NCBI GenBank assembly: GCA_015058155.1
Contig: SVCW01000005.1
Coordinates: 1 to 64,000, forward strand
Direction: 5' to 3'
From: Clostridiales bacterium
GTDB lineage: Bacteria; Bacillota; Clostridia; Peptostreptococcales; Anaerovoracaceae
Length of the DNA: 64,000 nt
A model generated the notes under the pieces. That model saw only the letters and a program-made list of their open reading frames with translations, was not told the origin of the DNA and ran no database searches. The position numbers and the translations under genes were made by a program. This document shows, in pieces, positions 60,776 to 64,000 of the stretch. How positions within the stretch are numbered: the stretch's first letter is position 1; each line of letters opens with the position of its first letter.

Positions 60776-60804
60776 GTTATACTACTTTGAAACATAAATG
60801 TCAA
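60776..60804 (-). promoter_or_regulatory. strong promoter for the MFS gene
   Basis: TTGACA (60804-60799), 17-nt spacer, TATAAC (60781-60776) on the minus strand. The -35 is perfect consensus. Confidence 0.85.
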
Positions 60805-60816
60805 TCTGTACACTTG

Positions 60817-61722
60817 TTAATTATTGGTATGATATTTCGTCGAAATCGTACCCTCGGCTATTATATTTGCGGGCCCTGTAAGAAATATCTCACGCTTCTC
60901 CTTATCCGTAAATATATCTACAGTAAGGACTCCACCTTGCTGATGTATCTTATATGATTTAGGCTGCTTTTCACTTTTCTTAACCGTAGAGCGCCTTCTC
61001 TCAAGCATGTCAATATAAATTGCAGTAGCAACACATCCTGTACCACATGCAAGAGTGAAGTCTTCTACTCCGCGCTCAAATGTTCTAAGGTAAATACACT
61101 TTTCCTCATGACCTTCATTATTGATTACAGTCTTTATATCATAAAAATTAACATTTGTACCTTTGTGATAGCTTGGTGACCACCTTATTGAATGTGCCAG
61201 TCTATAGATTCTTTCCTCAGATTTATAAGTTGACATATTCATATTATATGTATACTTATCCTTGATATATGAACTTATGCCCTCATATTTAATAACAACA
61301 TGAGGTAATCCCGGACTTCCGAGCTCTATATAGTTCTCTTCGATAAGTGAAGGATTAACCATTTTTACACGATATACTGCTGTTTCAAGTCTTTCGCCGG
61401 TTACAGTACCGGCAGTGGTTTCTACATTGATTACAGTGCGCCCGCCCGAAAGCCCCTTTTCGAACCCGTACCTGCAAATACAGCGGGCGCCATTTCCGCA
61501 CATCTCTCCCATACTCCCGTCTGCATTAAAAAAAAGCATCCTGAAATCATGCTTTTCTTTTATCGGATTGCAAACAGCCATAAGGCCGTCCGCACCTATC
61601 GAAAAGCGTCTGTTACAAAGATGCTTTGCTAATAATCCTAATTCATTTTCCGGGATCTTTTCTTCGATATTATTAATTATAATAAAATCGTTACCAGTCC
61701 CCTCCGCCTTGCAGAAATTCAT
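60817..61722 (-). CDS. dapF: diaminopimelate epimerase
   Basis: 301 residues, slightly long. The two catalytic cysteines lie in 'EMCGNGARC' (C75) and 'ACGTGCVA'. N-terminal 'AEGTGNDFIIIN' is also typical. It converts LL- to meso-diaminopimelate for lysine and peptidoglycan. A Lys/Ser-rich segment (about 250-265) is unusual but lies in a surface region. The start overlaps the racemase gene by 32 bases. Confidence 0.95.
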   Translation of the reverse strand: MNFCKAEGTGNDFIIINNIEEKIPENELGLLAKHLCNRRFSIGADGLMAVCNPIKEKHDFRMLFFNADGSMGEMCGNGARCICRYGFEKGLSGGRTVINVETTAGTVTGERLETAVYRVKMVNPSLIEENYIELGSPGLPHVVIKYEGISSYIKDKYTYNMNMSTYKSEERIYRLAHSIRWSPSYHKGTNVNFYDIKTVINNEGHEEKCIYLRTFERGVEDFTLACGTGCVATAIYIDMLERRRSTVKKSEKQPKSYKIHQQGGVLTVDIFTDKEKREIFLTGPANIIAEGTISTKYHTNN

Positions 61723-62512
61723 TGAACATTTCCCATCTCTGATCGGCCGTTGCTGTTTTTACAGCTTTTGACTTACCCATTACTTCGATGCAGCGGTTAA
61801 CGAGTACTTCCATTGCATCGAGATAATAATCAGAGAGCCCTTCTACCTGATTAATAACGGAAAGTTCTGTGCATGCAAGAATAACCTTAGTACAACCGGC
61901 TGCCTTCATCGCCATTTCAATCTGGCGCCAAGCTTGCATATCTGCCGGAAGTCCCTTCTTGATTCTATCGTAAATCTGGTACATTACGAGTTTCTGCGTT
62001 TCTTCGTCTGGCACATACCAGTCAACTCCACACTTGTCGAGAGCTTTCTGATAAAGTCCCATTCTGATAGTTCCGTCTGTCGCAAGAATACCAATCTGTT
62101 CGTGAGCAAAACCTGTTTCAAACATGTCAGCCTGCGCAAGACTTGCAATCATTCTTTCTCTTGCTTCTCTTGCAGCAGATTCAGCACTTTCCTTTACCAT
62201 ATTTATGATAGGAACATTGATTTCGTGACTGAGTTTATCAATAAAATAATGTGAAGTATTGCAAGGAATCGCAATAGCCTTACATCCGTATGACTCTAAA
62301 AACTTAAGGTCTTCAAGAAGTCTCTTGTGGATTTCTTCTTCTTCTCCCGAAAGAATCGCCGCCGTTCTGTCAGGCATTGTTGCATGACCGAGAATCAGCG
62401 TATTGATATGATCCTGATCGCACTCCGCCTGTGTATTATCTATAAGCATTTCATAAAAAAGCGTTGTTGCCTGAGGCCCCATTCCGCCCATAACTCCAAG
62501 TACGTTTTCCAT
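61691..62512 (-). CDS. aspartate/glutamate racemase family protein
   Basis: 273 residues. The two catalytic cysteines are C84 (IPCNTSH) and C214 (LACTELS), with the N-terminal 'GVMGGMGPQATTLFY'. The family interconverts L- and D-aspartate or D-glutamate. Overlap with dapF suggests a supply of D-amino acids or intermediates for peptidoglycan; whether it prefers Asp or Glu cannot be told. At the C-terminus about 40 residues extend beyond the usual end. AAGGAG precedes the ATG. Confidence 0.9.
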   Translation of the reverse strand: MENVLGVMGGMGPQATTLFYEMLIDNTQAECDQDHINTLILGHATMPDRTAAILSGEEEEIHKRLLEDLKFLESYGCKAIAIPCNTSHYFIDKLSHEINVPIINMVKESAESAAREARERMIASLAQADMFETGFAHEQIGILATDGTIRMGLYQKALDKCGVDWYVPDEETQKLVMYQIYDRIKKGLPADMQAWRQIEMAMKAAGCTKVILACTELSVINQVEGLSDYYLDAMEVLVNRCIEVMGKSKAVKTATADQRWEMFNEFLQGGGDW

Positions 62513-62534
62513 CGTAACTCCTTATATCAAAAAC

Positions 62535-62563
62535 TTCAAAAAAGCGCCGATTTGACCGGCGCT
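62535..62563 (-). terminator. intrinsic terminator after hinT
   Basis: AGCGCCG (62563-62557) pairs with CGGCGCT (62549-62543) on the minus strand, followed by six T. It separates mtaB-hinT from the racemase-dapF pair. Confidence 0.88.
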
Positions 62564-62577
62564 GATTTTTGATCTCT

Positions 62578-62919
62578 TTAGCCTGGTGGCCACTGCATCT
62601 TTCTCTTTCCGAGAAGGTGGAAGTGAAGATGCTTAACTGTCTGCATTCCGTCTTCACCGCAGTTGTTAACTACTCTGTAACCGTTTTCAAGTCCGAGGAT
62701 TTCTGCGATTTCCTTAACCTTTGTCATGATATGACCAAGAAGTGCTGCATCGTCTGCTGTCACATCATCAAGTGACGCGATATGCTTCTTTGGAATGATA
62801 AGCACATGTACCGGTGCCTGTGGCTCTAAATCATGAAAACAAACAATCTGGTCATCTTCATAAGCAATATTTGAAGGTATTTCTTTGTTTGCAATCATGC
62901 AAAAAATACAATCTGCCAT
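62578..62919 (-). CDS. hinT: HIT family purine nucleoside phosphoramidase (HinT)
   Basis: 113 residues, with the histidine triad HLHFHLLG near residue 97 and 'DCIFCMIANKEIPSNIAYED' at the N-terminus, whose CxxC-like Cys pair is common in bacterial HinT. It hydrolyses AMP-linked phosphoramidates. It starts two bases after mtaB, with GGAGAA before the ATG. Confidence 0.95.
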   Translation of the reverse strand: MADCIFCMIANKEIPSNIAYEDDQIVCFHDLEPQAPVHVLIIPKKHIASLDDVTADDAALLGHIMTKVKEIAEILGLENGYRVVNNCGEDGMQTVKHLHFHLLGKRKMQWPPG

Positions 62920-62921
62920 AT

Positions 62922-64000
62922 TTATTCTCCTTTCATTCCGTCTTTGTATTGCGAAATAAGCCTGATGTCACAGAATTCATTGAGTCTGTATTTTCCGCTT
63001 TCATCGCCTTTTACATAAACTCTTATGTAATTATCAGTATATCCGATAAATTCTGAAGCCGCAACATCGAATTCTTCGAAAAGAACTCTCCTTGTTTCAC
63101 CTTCACTGTTTTTAAAGAAACGAGCCTGACTCTCCTCACCTGCAGCAATCAGTCCGAGCGTTCTCTTCTTTTTAAGTTCAGGCGGAAGGTGCCCCTTCAT
63201 TTCAGCAGCCTTGGTACCAGGACGTTTCGAATAATTAAAAGCATGTACCTTACAGTAAGTTACCTGATTAATCATATCTATACTGTCACGGTAATCTTCT
63301 TCCGTTTCTCCTGGAAAACCAGCAATAATGTCGGTACTGATTCCATAGTTAGGATCAAATTCCTTAAGAACTCTTACGATTTCAAGATACTCATTACGAG
63401 TATAATGCCTGTTCATAAGTTCTATTACTCTGTCGCTACCGCTCTGAAGTGCAAGATGAATATGCGGACAAAGCTTCGGATACTTAAAGAGTCTCTTCAC
63501 GTACTCAGCATTTATAACTGTCGGTTCAAGTGATGAAAGTCTGATTCTGAAATCTCCTTCGATATCGCTTATCATTTTGATTACGATTTCAACACCTTCA
63601 AGACCTTCACATTCAGGATACTTTTCATAGAAATCACTTTCGTATCCATAGAGAGCAGTGTTGATTCCGGCAAGAATTACTTCCTTGAATCCCTTTTCTA
63701 CTAGAGCCTTTGCTTCTGCGACAACATCATACGGTGAACGGCTTCTCACATCGCCTCTCGCATATGGAATCTGACAGTAAGAACAGAAACGGTTACATCC
63801 TTCCTGCACCTTGATATATGCACGAGTACGTGATTCCATTGATGTTATGATTCCCATTTCGTCATAGCCGCAGAGTTCTTCTCTCTTCTTCACACGCACA
63901 ATCTGCTGGCCCGGATTTGCCTTGTATTCCATTACGATTGCAGGTATAAGACTCTTTTCGTTAGTTCCTGTAACGATGTTTACTCCCTCAACAGCCGCAA
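62922..64000 (-). CDS. mtaB: tRNA t6A37 methylthiotransferase MtaB (5' part outside the window)
   Basis: The reading frame is open to the window edge, so only the C-terminal 359 residues are visible. The end of the UPF0004 domain ('NIVTGTNEKSLIPAIV') precedes the radical SAM motif CNRFCSYC. Next come 'GFKEVILAGINTALYGYESD', 'SSLEPTVIN' and a C-terminal TRAM domain. MtaB converts t6A37 to ms2t6A37 in tRNAs reading ANN codons. The N-terminal cluster cysteines lie beyond position 64000. It is the first visible gene of the mtaB-hinT unit. Confidence 0.92.
   Translation of the reverse strand, partial: AAVEGVNIVTGTNEKSLIPAIVMEYKANPGQQIVRVKKREELCGYDEMGIITSMESRTRAYIKVQEGCNRFCSYCQIPYARGDVRSRSPYDVVAEAKALVEKGFKEVILAGINTALYGYESDFYEKYPECEGLEGVEIVIKMISDIEGDFRIRLSSLEPTVINAEYVKRLFKYPKLCPHIHLALQSGSDRVIELMNRHYTRNEYLEIVRVLKEFDPNYGISTDIIAGFPGETEEDYRDSIDMINQVTYCKVHAFNYSKRPGTKAAEMKGHLPPELKKKRTLGLIAAGEESQARFFKNSEGETRRVLFEEFDVAASEFIGYTDNYIRVYVKGDESGKYRLNEFCDIRLISQYKDGMKGE

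Noticed and set aside
1..64000. Insertion sequence, prophage, CRISPR array, toxin-antitoxin or defence island
   Set aside because: No transposase, integrase, cas or phage-like gene, no spaced direct-repeat array and no attachment-site duplication could be found; the gene order is core chromosome.

Overview
The window is a stretch of chromosome from a low-G+C, Gram-positive anaerobe, most likely class Clostridia. The evidence is the Bacillus/Clostridium gene clusters (mltG-trmR-trhP, nadD-yqeK-rsfS, dnaG-rpoD-trmK-nif3, rpsU-yqeY-yqfC-yqfD-phoH-ybeY-era-recO-glyS), GGAGG-type ribosome binding sites, and TTGACA/TATAAT promoters. A very large 2-hydroxyacyl-CoA dehydratase activase-like protein points to an anaerobe, and the sporulation pair yqfC/yqfD points to a spore-forming lineage. 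Genus cannot be fixed from this sequence. Almost every gene is on the minus strand, so transcription runs from high to low coordinates. Only a DUF378 gene (20332) and a cysteine-rich protein gene (46310) lie on the plus strand. I see no insertion sequence, prophage, CRISPR array or rRNA operon.

Layout. 1-5.3 kb: CNNM/CBS membrane protein, the wobble-uridine modification pair trhP/trmR, mltG, efp. 5.4-19.6 kb: a run of twelve tightly packed genes with one clear promoter at its head (rel, dtd, MBL hydrolase, hemZ, hisS, aspS, nadD, yqeK, rsfS, leuS, RNase J, ylbF), combining stringent response, tRNA charging and proofreading, NAD synthesis, ribosome silencing and RNA decay. 19.7-20.7 kb: yajC and two tRNA-Leu genes (CAA, GAG) around a DUF378 gene. 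20.7-30.1 kb: a peptide-binding lipoprotein, coaE, polA, an anti-sigma/ECF sigma pair with an ECF-type promoter between them, a P1 peptidase, an FNT channel, 6S RNA and yebC. 30.2-35.7 kb: the 1415-residue activase-like protein, a cysteine-cluster protein and RNase P RNA. 35.7-46.1 kb: nif3, trmK, rpoD, dnaG; dgt and a DUF47 protein; dut, an M16 protease and an SLH-anchored phosphodiester glycosidase-like surface protein. 46.3-57.4 kb: the cysteine-rich plus-strand protein, a degenerate PPDK-like protein, glyS, a UBA/DUF4342 protein with a cysteine tail, recO, era, a YbeY-cytidine deaminase fusion, phoH, yqfD, yqfC, yqeY and rpsU. 57.4-64 kb: two unrecognised genes, a lipoprotein, an MFS transporter, dapF, an Asp/Glu racemase, hinT and the 3' part of mtaB, which runs off the window.

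Most of the window is housekeeping. The points most worth a second look are: (1) a pyruvate phosphate dikinase homologue that has lost its phosphohistidine domain and has altered PEP-site motifs, yet keeps its ATP-grasp motifs and its place beside glyS; (2) a YbeY-Cdd fusion with an acidic insert, where dgkA normally separates the two genes; (3) a UBA/DUF4342 protein ending in a 13-cysteine tail; (4) a cysteine-rich protein with a Pro-Gly-Arg repeat tail and a possible sigma-K-like promoter. rpsU, the 6S RNA, the RNase P RNA and both tRNAs are easily missed by protein-only calling and are listed here.
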